Below, piece after piece: positions 24,857 to 35,740 of a stretch of 55,644 nucleotides of DNA. This DNA is from Halosimplex carlsbadense 2-9-1 (GTDB lineage Archaea > Halobacteriota > Halobacteria > Halobacteriales > Haloarculaceae): NCBI RefSeq assembly GCF_000337455.1, contig NZ_AOIU01000035.1, positions 1 through 55,644 of the forward strand, in the 5' to 3' direction. Each line of letters opens with the position of its first letter. Position 1 is the first letter of the stretch. Below the pieces are notes generated by a model. That model was not told where the DNA came from and did no database searches. It saw only the letters and a program-made list of their open reading frames with translations. A program made the translations under genes and the position numbers.

Positions 24857-25186
24857 ATGTCCGACCCCGATACCGACCCCGCCGACCGCGATCCGGGCGA
24901 CCCACCACTCGACGCGGCCGTCGACGCGCCCCGCGGCGACGTGACCCGGGAGTGGGAGCTGTTCGTCCGCGAGACGACCGGCGATCCGTTGACCCACACC
25001 GGGAGCGTCAGCGCCCCCTCGGCGGAGATCGCACGGGAACAGGCCGAGCGGCTGTTCGGCTGGACCGCCGAGACGCTGTGGCTCTGTCCCGCCGACGAGA
25101 CCCGGCGGTTCGCCGCCGACGGCGTCTCTCTCTCCGGACGCACCGAGGAGGCGAGCGCCGACCGACAGGGTGGTGAGCAAGCGTGA
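24857..25186 (+). CDS. Small radical-SAM partner protein, Htur_1727-like
   Basis: A 109-residue protein. After an acidic start, residues about 29-95 read REWELFVRETTGDPLTHTGSV, then SAPSAEIAREQAERLFG and LWLCPADETRRF. This is the pattern of the haloarchaeal Htur_1727 family, always found next to radical SAM genes and catalogued as a candidate modified-peptide precursor. The same layout (E-FVR, H-GS, a helix, LW) also resembles PaaB of phenylacetyl-CoA epoxygenase. No signal peptide, leader cleavage motif or Cys-rich core is visible, which argues against a simple precursor. It overlaps the second radical SAM gene by GTGA. Confidence 0.75.
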   Translation: MSDPDTDPADRDPGDPPLDAAVDAPRGDVTREWELFVRETTGDPLTHTGSVSAPSAEIAREQAERLFGWTAETLWLCPADETRRFAADGVSLSGRTEEASADRQGGEQA

Positions 25187-26397
25187 TCTCGGTGAGCAAG
25201 CTCCTCTGCGACCTCGACGCCGAAGGCGACGGACTCCGCTACGACGCCGCAGCGGAGTCCGAAAGGGAACAGATCCGCGAGCGCAAGCAGCGGCGGCCGG
25301 TCGTCGTCTGGAACTGCACGAAACAGTGCAACCTCTACTGCGACCACTGCTACGCCGCCGCCGAGACCGAACCGGCCCCCGGAGAGATGACCACCGCCGA
25401 GGGCAAGCAGTTCCTCGACGAGCTCGCCGAGTTCGGTGCGCCCGTCGTCCTCTTTTCGGGCGGTGAACCACTGGCCCGCGAGGACCTCGTCGAACTGGTC
25501 GCCCACGCCAGTGACGCGGGCCTGCGGCCCGTCCTCTCGACGAACGGGACGCTGCTGACCGAGGAGCGGGCCGCGGCCCTCCGCGACGCGGGCCTCAAGT
25601 ACGTCGGTGTCTCCGTCGACGGGATGCCAGAGCGCAACGACGCTTTCCGCGGCCAGGAGGGCGCGTTCGACCGCGCTCTGGAGGGGATCGAGGCCTCCCA
25701 GTCGGCGGGCCTGAAGACCGGGCTCCGTTACACGATCACCCGACACAACGCCGACGACCTGGAGGACGTGGTAGCTCTCCTGGCCGACCGCGGCGTCGAC
25801 CGCTTCTGTTTCTACCACCTCGACTACGGCGGTCGCGGCGCGGAGATTCGGGACGTGGATCTCACCCCTGACGAGCGCCGGGCGGCGGTCCGGCGGGTCT
25901 GCGATCTGACCCGCGAGTACCACGACCGCGGCCACGAGATCGAGACGCTGCTGGTGGGTAACTACGCCGACGCCGGCTACCTCGTCGAGTACGCCCGCCG
26001 GGAACTGGGCGAGGCGATGGCCGACCGGATCCGGGGGTATCTCCTGACCAACGGCGGCGACCCTACGGGCGAGCGCATCGCCGACGTGGACTACCAGGGC
26101 AACGTCCACCTCACGCAGTTCTGGCAGGGCTACTCGCTGGGCAACGTCCGCGACCGCCCGTTCGGCGACATCTGGACCGACGAGAGCAACCCCCTGCTGG
26201 GCGCGCTACGCGAGCGGGAACAGCACCTCACCGGTCGCTGTGCCGACTGCCGGTATCAGGACATCTGCCGCGGCGGTTCCCGACTGCGGGCGCTCTCGGC
26301 GGGCGACGACCCCTTCGGCCCGGACCCGCAGTGTTACCTCACGCCCGAAGAGCGCGGGATCGACGGTATCCGAGGCCCTCCCGGCACCGCAGACTGA
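25183..26397 (+). CDS. Radical SAM/SPASM protein, AhbC/NirJ-like
   Basis: A 404-residue radical SAM enzyme. The cluster ligands are C49-C53-C56 (QCNLYCDHC) and GGEPLAREDL follows. The C-terminal SPASM region TGRCADCRYQDICRGGSRLRA, then DDPFGPDPQCYLTPEE, follows AhbC/NirJ proteins that act on didecarboxysiroheme or heme d1 precursors; the stretch VDYQGNVHLTQFWQ is also of that type. The GTG at 25183 overlaps the partner gene stop, giving tight coupling. With the AhbD-like gene on the other side of the divergent promoter, both late steps of the siroheme-to-heme route would be present. A role in peptide modification is the alternative. Confidence 0.85.
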   Translation: MISVSKLLCDLDAEGDGLRYDAAAESEREQIRERKQRRPVVVWNCTKQCNLYCDHCYAAAETEPAPGEMTTAEGKQFLDELAEFGAPVVLFSGGEPLAREDLVELVAHASDAGLRPVLSTNGTLLTEERAAALRDAGLKYVGVSVDGMPERNDAFRGQEGAFDRALEGIEASQSAGLKTGLRYTITRHNADDLEDVVALLADRGVDRFCFYHLDYGGRGAEIRDVDLTPDERRAAVRRVCDLTREYHDRGHEIETLLVGNYADAGYLVEYARRELGEAMADRIRGYLLTNGGDPTGERIADVDYQGNVHLTQFWQGYSLGNVRDRPFGDIWTDESNPLLGALREREQHLTGRCADCRYQDICRGGSRLRALSAGDDPFGPDPQCYLTPEERGIDGIRGPPGTAD

Positions 26398-26416
26398 TCC
26401 CCACCAACTGTGCGTC

Positions 26417-26440
26417 TATCACTATCCGCGGTATAGAATT
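26417..26440 (+). repeat. 24-bp repeat, copy 1
   Basis: Core CTATCCGCGGTATAGAATT lies 20 bp after the radical SAM stop. A second copy at 28703-28725 in the same orientation shares about 19 of 22 positions (TATC-NN-TATCCGCG-R-TAT-N-GAAT). The two bracket the YegP-repeat gene and a broken gene. The remainder of 26398-26713 has a small CCACC-GA-GGTGG palindrome near 26503 and no gene. Confidence 0.4.
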
Positions 26441-26677
26441 CGACCGAACGTCGCGAGTCGTCGGAGCGCTGTGCCGTCGGCTACTCCGGACTGGCATCCG
26501 AACCACCGAGGTGGCAACTGCCTGCCCTCCGAGTGCGTAGCGGCCGGAGGATACCCCTCCGATACGGTTGTAGACAAAAATTGCCGATCGAATCCCGGAC
26601 AGAAACTACGGTTCACCGCCTCTCGATGAACGCTGTCGATAAATGCCGAATTTCGGGGGGTCGGGTTCCGTGCGACG

Positions 26678-26685
26678 TTTTAAAT
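26678..26685 (+). promoter_or_regulatory. TATA box of the YegP-repeat gene
   Basis: TTTAAATA lies 29 bp before the ATG at 26714, the normal distance for a leaderless haloarchaeal transcript. It is one of the strongest TATA boxes in the window. Confidence 0.65.
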
Positions 26686-26713
26686 ATCTGGCCAGTGTGA
26701 GGACACAGGAATT

Positions 26714-28258
26714 ATGGCAACGGAGACGAGCGGTGGATTCCTGGACAGCGTGTATCGGCGGCGGGTCGGGGAACCGACGACACACGACGAGGTGCGTGGC
26801 TACTGGGTGTTCCTGACGGGATTGGTGCTGGGGACGCTCGGGATCATCCTGTTCCTGCCGAGTGCGTCGGCGGTCGGCAGTTCCGGGTTCACCCTCCGTG
26901 AGGCGAGTCTGTTCGTCTCGGCGGTCGGGCTGGCGATGCTCGTCGCGGGACCGATCATCAGACTACCGCTCCAGCCGTGGGCGAACTACGCGGCGTATCT
27001 CGGTCAGGCGGTCTGTTTCGCCGCGGCCGTCTGGTTCGTGACCATATTCCCCTCGGGCTGGAGCGTCCAGACCGGGAGTCAGCCGGTCATCGTCCTGTAC
27101 GCGGCCGGGCTGGCGATCATCACGTTCGTCGGTCTCATCGCACCGCTCGTCGTCGGCGTGACTCGGGAAGACCTCGAAGCCAGCGAAGGCAGGGCGGCCG
27201 AACTCGAATCCGAGCTCGCCTCGGTCCGCGAGGAGCGCGACCAGCTAGAGAGCGAACTCGAAGCGTCCCGCGAGGAGACCGAGGCCGGGACGGCCGCACA
27301 GGCCGACATCCAGGCCACACTCGACTCGCTCTACGAGAGTCAGGCCCGCTTCGAACTGTACGAGGACGCGGGCGAGCAGTGGCGGTGGCGGCTCCGCCAT
27401 CGAAACGGCAACGTCATCGCGGACGGCAGTCAGGGCTACACCCGCAAGCACAACGCCCAGAAAGGGATGCAGAGCGTTCGACGGAACGTCCTCGGCGCGA
27501 CGACCCTGCTGTTCGAACGCGAGACCGACCTCCCCGAGGCGGACGAGGAGTTCGAACCGGTCGAGGAACGGGAGAGCGAGGCGACCGTCGAGATCTACGA
27601 GGACAACGCCGGCGAGACGCGCTGGCGACTCGTCCACGCCAACGGGAACGTCATCGGCGACGGGAGCGAGGGCTACGCCTCCCGTAGTAACGCCGAACGG
27701 GCCGTCGACCGCGTCCGCGAGTACGTCGGCCCGGCCGACTACCTCTGGTTCGACCCGACCGGGTTCGAAGTCTACCGCGACGCCGCCGACGAGTGGCGAT
27801 GGCGACTCGTCCACCGCAACGGCAACGTCCTCGCCGACGGCGGTGAAGGCTACAGCCGTCGCAACGACGCCAACAGGGCCGTCGCCCGCATCCGCGAACG
27901 CGTCGACGAACTGGAGTTCGAGGTGTACGACGACAACGCGGGCGAGACCCGCTGGCGGCTCCTGAGCAGTAACGGGGAGATCCTCGCCGACGGCGGCGAG
28001 GGGTACAGTTCGCGCGACGAAGCACACGAGGCAGTCGAGCGCGTCCGCGAGTACGCGCCCGACGCGGACGTCCTCGACATCGGTCGCGCTACCTTCGAGA
28101 TCTACGAAGACGCGGGCGGCGAACACCGCTGGCGACTCCGCCACCGCAACGGGAACATCATGATGGACAGCGGTCAGGGCTACAGCGACCGGAGCGGGGC
28201 CCGAGACGGCATCGAGAGCGTCAAACGCAACGCGCCGACCGCCGAGACGGACGCCTAA
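26714..28258 (+). CDS. Membrane protein with coiled coil and five YegP-like (DUF1508) repeats
   Basis: A 514-residue protein. Four membrane helices occupy about 30-50, 64-84, 92-112 and 124-148. A coiled coil follows (about 151-207, heptads of Glu/Leu/Arg). Then five copies of a YegP-like unit of about 46 residues start near 212, 292, 351, 402 and 461. Each reads FE-YED-G-WRWRLRHRNGNVI-DG-GY-R, and the arrangement gives beta-beta-beta-alpha units. The last copy has NIMMDSGQGY. YegP folds are small and of unknown function, often found singly. The protein is predicted to be anchored in the membrane with a long soluble repeat arm. Transcription starts from the strong TATA box at 26678. Confidence 0.85.
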   Translation: MATETSGGFLDSVYRRRVGEPTTHDEVRGYWVFLTGLVLGTLGIILFLPSASAVGSSGFTLREASLFVSAVGLAMLVAGPIIRLPLQPWANYAAYLGQAVCFAAAVWFVTIFPSGWSVQTGSQPVIVLYAAGLAIITFVGLIAPLVVGVTREDLEASEGRAAELESELASVREERDQLESELEASREETEAGTAAQADIQATLDSLYESQARFELYEDAGEQWRWRLRHRNGNVIADGSQGYTRKHNAQKGMQSVRRNVLGATTLLFERETDLPEADEEFEPVEERESEATVEIYEDNAGETRWRLVHANGNVIGDGSEGYASRSNAERAVDRVREYVGPADYLWFDPTGFEVYRDAADEWRWRLVHRNGNVLADGGEGYSRRNDANRAVARIRERVDELEFEVYDDNAGETRWRLLSSNGEILADGGEGYSSRDEAHEAVERVREYAPDADVLDIGRATFEIYEDAGGEHRWRLRHRNGNIMMDSGQGYSDRSGARDGIESVKRNAPTAETDA

Positions 28259-28370
28259 CGCCGTCTCACCGGCCGACTTCGTTTTTTCTGCGACGCCGAG
28301 AACCGCAGGACCCTCGCCCAGGTCGCCAACGGAAAGTACACAGTTGCTCTCGACGCCCGTCTGCACGGTC

Positions 28371-28640
28371 GTGCCGAACGAAGCGCCCGAACCCTTCCGA
28401 TTCGACGCCGAAGTAGCGCCAGGTGAGAAACGGCAGATCCGCTAGAGGTGAGCGAGACCTACCTCGGCGACCCCGTCGAGATCCGGGTGACGATACTCAA
28501 CGGCGCCAAGCCTGTCCGCGAGTGTTCATGACCGCCGCGGTCCACGGCGACGAACTCAACGGCGTGAAGCTGCTCCAGGATCTCGCCGACCGCTACCGGC
28601 CCGGCGAGATCCACGGCACGCTCTCTCGGGCCGCGCAACC
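28371..28640 (+). pseudogene. Broken succinylglutamate desuccinylase/aspartoacylase-family gene
   Basis: Starting at a GTG at 28371, the codons give EPFRFDAEVAPGEKRQIR, then a stop. Removing single-base deletions restores YEVSETYLGDPVEI and VTILNGAKP, and then RVFMTAAVHGDELNGVKLLQ with DRYRPGEIHGTL. This is the N-terminus of the M14-like aspartoacylase family, including the zinc-binding HGDE. There are two clear frameshifts (near 28443 and 28510), and the homology stops near 28620, leaving about 85 of an expected 330-350 residues. No part downstream of it is present in the window. Confidence 0.75.
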
Positions 28641-28702
28641 GGTTCGACGGTCGTCTCCGTCGGTCTCCGCCGATGGCGTCGGCGTCGTCGCCACGTTCCA
28701 TA

Positions 28703-28725
28703 TATCGTTATCCGCGATATCGAAT
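28703..28725 (+). repeat. 24-bp repeat, copy 2
   Basis: Core TATCCGCGATATCGAAT lies about 80 bp after the end of the broken aspartoacylase gene and is a direct repeat of the element at 26417-26440. The rest of 28640-28891 shows no gene. Confidence 0.4.
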
Positions 28726-28891
28726 CTGTCACTCGCCGTCGGTCACGGCTCGAACGGGCCCCGGCTCGGGTCGAATTGACCGAACCGAGTACTGCTCGCC
28801 CTGCGACGTTCTCGGAGTCGATGCACGTTTCCACCGTTCCGTGGCGGAATACTCGGCTGATCGGACGGGATGACCCCGGTTCCCCCGTACG

Positions 28892-28900
28892 TTTAAATTA
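28892..28900 (+). promoter_or_regulatory. TATA box of the RNase H gene
   Basis: TTTAAATTA stands 21-29 bp before the ATG at 28921, which implies a leaderless message and supports that start over an in-frame ATG at 28903. Confidence 0.65.
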
Positions 28901-28920
28901 CCGTGTCACCAAGGAGTCGT

Positions 28921-29586
28921 ATGGCCGCATACGGCCGGCCGACCCTTCGGGACCTGTTCGACGAGGCACCGACGCCGCACATCGCCCACCCGCCTCGTAC
29001 GCACCACCGAGACTTCTACCTCGCGACCGACGGCTCCTATCGAGCCGCCGGTGGGACCGCGCCGGGCGACGACGCCCGCGAGTTCACCGGCGGGCTCGGC
29101 GTCGTCATCGAGACGCGCGACGGGGAACGCGTCGCGCGGCTGTCCGTCCCCAATCGCGCGCCCGACAACAACGTCGCCGAGTACCGGGCGCTCCACCTGG
29201 GACTCGACGTGCTCGCCGCCCGCTCGCCGGCGGACGCGAGCGTCGGCGTCCTCATCGACCACGACGTCCTCGCCGAGAACCTCAACGCCGCGGTCCTCAC
29301 GGAGCGCGACCCGCATCTGGAGCCGACCCACTCGGTGACCCACCCGCCCGCCATCGGCCTCCACTGGCGCGGCATCAGCTCCCGCCTGCGCGACTTCGCG
29401 GAGATCCGCGCCGCCCGCATCGACAGCGGGTACAACCCGGCCCACCCGCTCGCCAACGCCCCCGACGAGTACGCTCACGTCAACGGCGAACCCGACCGCT
29501 GTCTGCTCCCCGAGGCGCCGTCGGCGACCGGTGACGACCGCTACCCGCCGCCGTCCCGCGCCGACCGCGGCAGCGCGAGCGACTGA
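28921..29586 (+). CDS. rnhA: Ribonuclease HI family protein
   Basis: A 221-residue protein with an RNase H fold from about residue 30. The acidic catalytic set is Asp37 in LATDGSYRAAGG, Glu87 in NNVAEYRALHLGL and Asp113 or Asp115 in VGVLIDHDVL. A 30-residue N-terminal and a 60-residue C-terminal extension flank the core, as in halophile type 1 RNases H and related reverse-transcriptase-like proteins. It would cleave RNA in RNA-DNA hybrids in the cytoplasm. The stop is followed closely by a convergent membrane-protein gene. Confidence 0.85.
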   Translation: MAAYGRPTLRDLFDEAPTPHIAHPPRTHHRDFYLATDGSYRAAGGTAPGDDAREFTGGLGVVIETRDGERVARLSVPNRAPDNNVAEYRALHLGLDVLAARSPADASVGVLIDHDVLAENLNAAVLTERDPHLEPTHSVTHPPAIGLHWRGISSRLRDFAEIRAARIDSGYNPAHPLANAPDEYAHVNGEPDRCLLPEAPSATGDDRYPPPSRADRGSASD

Positions 29587-29607
29587 CCCTCGGCAGAAGG
29601 GCGCCCG

Positions 29608-29961
29608 TCAGTCCTCGTCGTCGTCGGGTAGCCGATCGATCGACTTCTCCCAGTGGAACCGCGCGAGCCCGCCGTAGCCGGCCAATCTGGTGTACTGCTC
29701 GCGAGGCACCCCGGCCAGCCAGTCACCGCTGTCCGCGCGTCGGAGGCGCCGGACCCACAGCGTCGTGAGCAGCGGCCACAGCACCGCCCCGGCGACGACC
29801 GTCGGTGTCCCCGCAAACGGCTCGACCGGAACCCCGGCGTAGACGGCGGCCCGGAAGCACACGTAGCCGCCGAGGATCACCGCGCCGAGCACCAGCGCGC
29901 TCGACAGCAGCCACTGGAAGACCAGCGTCGGCCACCCGGAGATGTCGACCGTTCTGTCCAT
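29608..29961 (-). CDS. Two-helix membrane protein of unknown function
   Basis: A 117-residue protein with two membrane helices (LVFQWLLSSALVLGAVILGGY and TVVAGAVLWPLLTTLWVRRL) and a charged C-terminal tail containing HWEKSIDRLPDDDED. A TATA-like element (complement of GTATATC, 29993-29999) lies about 32-38 bp before its ATG. Its 5' end overlaps the divergent gene frame by 20 bp if that gene starts at 29942. Confidence 0.7.
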   Translation of the reverse strand: MDRTVDISGWPTLVFQWLLSSALVLGAVILGGYVCFRAAVYAGVPVEPFAGTPTVVAGAVLWPLLTTLWVRRLRRADSGDWLAGVPREQYTRLAGYGGLARFHWEKSIDRLPDDDED

Positions 29962-30571
29962 CGCTCTACCCGAGTTGACGCGGATCGAACACGTATATCT
30001 TGTGTCGGACGTGAGCTCCGAGGCGAGCGTCGAAGTCGTCAGCGGCGACGGCCTCGCGCTCCGCTACGAGAACGGCCATCTCCTGCTCACCTGCGGCGTC
30101 GACGAACACACGCTCCTGTTCCCGGTTTCACCGAGCCTCCTCGACGGCCACGAAGGCGACGCCCTGCTCGGACGCGTCGCCGTCGCGCTCTCACACCAGG
30201 CCGCACGGATTCGCCGCGGGATCTGCCCCGAGTGCCAGGGCGAGGTGACGCCGGGGATCGTTCCCGAGCCCAAGCCCGAACAGGACGGGTACTTCTTCCA
30301 CGGCGACTGCGGCCGCTGTGGCTTCCAGCACGGATTCCCCGTCGGCGCGGCCGCACTCTCAGACCCCGAGGTCCTCGCCGCCTTCGCGGACGAGGGGACC
30401 GACTTGCGGACGACCCCCTTCTGGACGCTGGAGTGGTGCCGTGTCGGCGCCGAGACGGTCGTCACCGAAACCCCGCTCCGGGTCCACATCGACGCGCGAC
30501 TGACCGACGAAACGCTGCGGATAACGCTCGACGACGATGCAGCCGTCGTCTCGACGGAACGCCGTCACTAA
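29942..30571 (+). CDS. Zinc-ribbon sensor domain as in haloarchaeal ArsR-type regulators, lacking the DNA-binding part
   Basis: A frame of 209 residues. From about residue 25 it follows the C-terminal effector region that usually trails an N-terminal winged helix in a large haloarchaeal ArsR-like family: GVDEHTLLFPVSPSLLDGHE, GICPECQGEVTPGI, then YFFHGDCGRCGFQHGFPVG and TPFWTLEWC. Four Cys form the zinc-ribbon pairs. The helix-turn-helix domain is absent. The first 20 codons overlap the divergent gene, so a GTG at 30002 may be the real start. It is either a domain acting alone or the remains of a regulator gene that lost its 5' half. Confidence 0.7.
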   Translation: MSTVLSIALPELTRIEHVYLVSDVSSEASVEVVSGDGLALRYENGHLLLTCGVDEHTLLFPVSPSLLDGHEGDALLGRVAVALSHQAARIRRGICPECQGEVTPGIVPEPKPEQDGYFFHGDCGRCGFQHGFPVGAAALSDPEVLAAFADEGTDLRTTPFWTLEWCRVGAETVVTETPLRVHIDARLTDETLRITLDDDAAVVSTERRH

Positions 30572-30643
30572 ACCGGTAACGGCGCGAGTAGAACCACAAC
30601 GGCGCGAACAACACGGGAACGCGGTGCCCCCGACGACGGACAG

Positions 30644-32914
<2,271 letters not shown>

Positions 32915-33197
32915 ATCCGATCCGCGGACGGAGCCGGCAAAAACCTTCGCGTTTTTCCAAATGACGGGTAGTTGTTCGTCGTTTGTCGAACCGATCTGGC
33001 GGCGGTTTTGGCGGTCCAGCGGTCGCGAAGCCGCCCTCGACGGCGCGAGGGGCGTTCGGTGGACGGGAACGCCCGGAGCGGTCCGTTCGTCGGTGCGACG
33101 GGGACGCAGCCGAGTCCCGACGGGCGGCGCCGGGAAAGATCGAAGAGCGGGCGACAAAATGAGGGGAGTAAAGTCCGTGGACCCCGAAGCGGCGCGC

Positions 33198-34043
33198 ATG
33201 AGCCGACGCTTCCGGATCCTCGCGGGCGTCACGACGGCGCTGACGTTCGTCCTCATCCTGCTGGGACTGCACACCGGGTCGACCGGCGGCGGTCTCTCCT
33301 GCGGGACGCGGTGGCCGCTGTGTAACGGCTGGCTGGGCCTGTTCCCGGCCAACTGGGCGAGCTTCTTCGAGTGGATCCACCGATTCTTCGCGATGGTCGT
33401 CGGGTTCCTGCTGCTGGGGTGGCTCTACGGCGTCTGGCGCTGGCAGGACGACCGCCGCGTCCGCTACGCCGTCACCGCCGCCATCGCGATCCTCCCGGCC
33501 CAGATCGTCCTCGGCGGCGTGACCACGACGGCGGGCGGCATGTTCCCCCGCGGGTTCAACCCCCTGATCCAGACCGCACACTTCACCACGGCGACGCTCA
33601 TCTTCGCCCTGCTCGTCTACGCGACGGTCCGGATATTCGACACCCCGGGCACCCACGCCGTCCGAACGGTCGTCAGCCTCGGCGGCGGCCTCGTCGCCCT
33701 CGCGGCAGTCTTCGAGTTCGTCGCCGTCTTCGACCATCCGCCGACGAACCGGATCACCTACTACGCCGTCTCCTTTGCCCTCCTGGCGGCGTTCGTCGCG
33801 CTGTTGGTCTGGAGCGGGGACGCCGTCGACCCCGCGAACCTGCTGCGGTTCCGCGCGGTCACCGCCGTCGCCACGGCGCTGCTGTACGTCACTATGGTGT
33901 TGAGCCGTCAGAAGTGGGGCCTCCCAGACCTCTACGGCGAGGCCGCGACGGTCCTGCTCGCCGTCGCCGTCGTCGGACTCGCGGTCCTCACCAACCGCGT
34001 GATCGCCGACACCGGCGGCTTCGGCGCCCAGCGCGCGGACTGA
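33198..34043 (+). CDS. ctaA: Heme A synthase (CtaA/COX15 family)
   Basis: A 281-residue membrane protein with eight helices, the size of the archaeal CtaA. It oxidises the C8 methyl of heme O to make heme A for aa3-type oxidases. Signature features are the loop [18 protein letters not shown] with the paired Cys, His in EWIHRFFAM and His in IQTAHFTTA as heme ligands. The ATG at 33198 is chosen because it begins the first helix directly; an in-frame ATG at 33159 is possible. It implies a heme-A-using oxidase elsewhere, since the subunit I gene at the left end of the window is broken. Confidence 0.9.
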   Translation: MSRRFRILAGVTTALTFVLILLGLHTGSTGGGLSCGTRWPLCNGWLGLFPANWASFFEWIHRFFAMVVGFLLLGWLYGVWRWQDDRRVRYAVTAAIAILPAQIVLGGVTTTAGGMFPRGFNPLIQTAHFTTATLIFALLVYATVRIFDTPGTHAVRTVVSLGGGLVALAAVFEFVAVFDHPPTNRITYYAVSFALLAAFVALLVWSGDAVDPANLLRFRAVTAVATALLYVTMVLSRQKWGLPDLYGEAATVLLAVAVVGLAVLTNRVIADTGGFGAQRAD

Positions 34044-34198
34044 CCCGCCGCTGTTCTGTTCGCCACCGTCTTCACGTCGGTCACGCTCCCCAGATCCGGG
34101 ATCGCCGTGAACCGACACGAGCCATCCGGTCTCCTCCCGCCAGGACGTGTCTCGTTCGCTCTCGCACACGATTCGGTCAGCCACTGCCGAGACGTGTC

Positions 34199-35569
34199 TC
34201 ACCCTCGACGGCGACGCCGGGAACTCACGGCGAGTGCGACGAGCGCTCCGATGAGTCCGAACCCGGGGCCCGTCTCCGCGGCGGTGCCGGTCGGCGACGA
34301 GGGTGAGGCGGCTGTCGCCGTGGGTGTCGGTGCCACCGTGGTCGCCGGGATCGGCGTGGTCGTGGGGGTCTCCACAGGCGTCGGGGACGGCGTCGCGGTC
34401 GGCATGGTCGTGGCCGTTTCCGCAGACGTCGACGTGGTGAGGGCCGACCGCACGGTGAACCGCTCGCGCAGGACGACGCGTCCGTCGGTAGCGACTTCCA
34501 GCGTCGCGGCGGTATCGGGCGCGACCCGGCTCGCGTCGAGCGTCGCCGTCACCGACGTGAGAACAGTGTAGTTGGCCAGTACCGCGTCGTAGGCGTCGCC
34601 CGGGGGAGCGGAAACGAACTCGTCGGTCGCCGCAGTCGTGTTCGACAGCGGCGGGCCGCCGTCGGAGCGGTTCACGACCCTGACGGTCACAGGCGTGTCC
34701 GCGTCCAGCGATGTGAGCGCGACGAGGCGCTGGCCGGACTGCGCCCGGACCGTCCGGTCCCACCCGCTGGGTAACTCGAAGACGGTCCCCTCGTCGTCTT
34801 CGGTGAACGCGACGACGGGCTTTAGCTGCCTCCATCCTCCATCCCCCTGCCTCGTGAAATTGAAGGCGCTCGCGTTACCGAAAAACCGGGCGGACTGTCC
34901 GTCGATGGTCACGTTCAGCGCGTAGGGACCTCTCGCAGGCGCTCGACCGACCTGGTCACTGTCGGCCTCCCAGTCGACTCGCTTCTCGCTGTTGGGACGG
35001 ACCGACCCGTCGCGGAGGCCCGTCGGATCGACGACGACGTAGTAGGTGTCGGTGCTCCGGTCGCTGTAGACGGTCGTCGCGCCGGTCCGATCGAAGCGGA
35101 GCACCGATATGGCTCTCATCGGACCGGGATTGGACGCGATCTCCAGCCTGAAGGCGCCGTCCGCGCCGTAGACCACGTCGAGAAAGCGCGTCGTCTCGTT
35201 GGTCCCGCTGGCGTTCGCGAGGCGGGCGGCCATACCGGGCATCCGCAGCTCCAGGACGAGCGTTCCGTTCGACGGCACACGTCGCTCGCGGTGGAGTCTC
35301 CCGTCGGCCATGGCCCGCTCGACGTCCGCACGCGAGGAGAACACCTCGTGAAGTGGCCACTCGTCGCCCAGTTCCGGGTAGGGCGGCGGGTCGCTGCTCC
35401 AGACGCGCAGGTCCGTTACCGTCACGTTCGTCGCGGACATCGTGGCGGCTGACTCGTCGGTCGAGGCCGTATGCGGAGTCAGACCGTCGGTCGCGGCCAC
35501 GGGACCGACCACGAGCGTCAGCGCGACACAGACTGCGATCGCGTCGGCGAGACCGCGCTCGGAGGGCAT
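34199..35569 (-). CDS. PGF-CTERM surface glycoprotein
   Basis: A 456-residue secreted protein. A signal peptide covers about residues 1-26 (ALTLVVGPVAA), the body is beta-rich with many Asn-X-Thr/Ser sites (FNFTRQ, NYTVLT), then a Thr/Pro/Ser-rich stalk, and the C-terminus is TGPGFGLIGALVALA followed by Arg residues. That is the PGF-CTERM signal processed by archaeosortase A, which attaches proteins to membrane lipid. It is likely exposed on the S-layer side of the envelope. Function otherwise unknown. Confidence 0.88.
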   Translation of the reverse strand: MPSERGLADAIAVCVALTLVVGPVAATDGLTPHTASTDESAATMSATNVTVTDLRVWSSDPPPYPELGDEWPLHEVFSSRADVERAMADGRLHRERRVPSNGTLVLELRMPGMAARLANASGTNETTRFLDVVYGADGAFRLEIASNPGPMRAISVLRFDRTGATTVYSDRSTDTYYVVVDPTGLRDGSVRPNSEKRVDWEADSDQVGRAPARGPYALNVTIDGQSARFFGNASAFNFTRQGDGGWRQLKPVVAFTEDDEGTVFELPSGWDRTVRAQSGQRLVALTSLDADTPVTVRVVNRSDGGPPLSNTTAATDEFVSAPPGDAYDAVLANYTVLTSVTATLDASRVAPDTAATLEVATDGRVVLRERFTVRSALTTSTSAETATTMPTATPSPTPVETPTTTPIPATTVAPTPTATAASPSSPTGTAAETGPGFGLIGALVALAVSSRRRRRG

Positions 35570-35740
35570 CACCCGAAATGGCAATGGGCCGAGACAAATC
35601 TCTTGTGGCCGCCCGTCCAGCCCGTCTCGGGACCCACGCGCAGGGTCGAGGAGCGCCGCACACAGTTTCGCGGACCTCCCCGTGCGGTCGCGTCGAACCC
35701 ATCCCAAGACACATACTGGCGCCGCTCCGACCCGGCGGCG

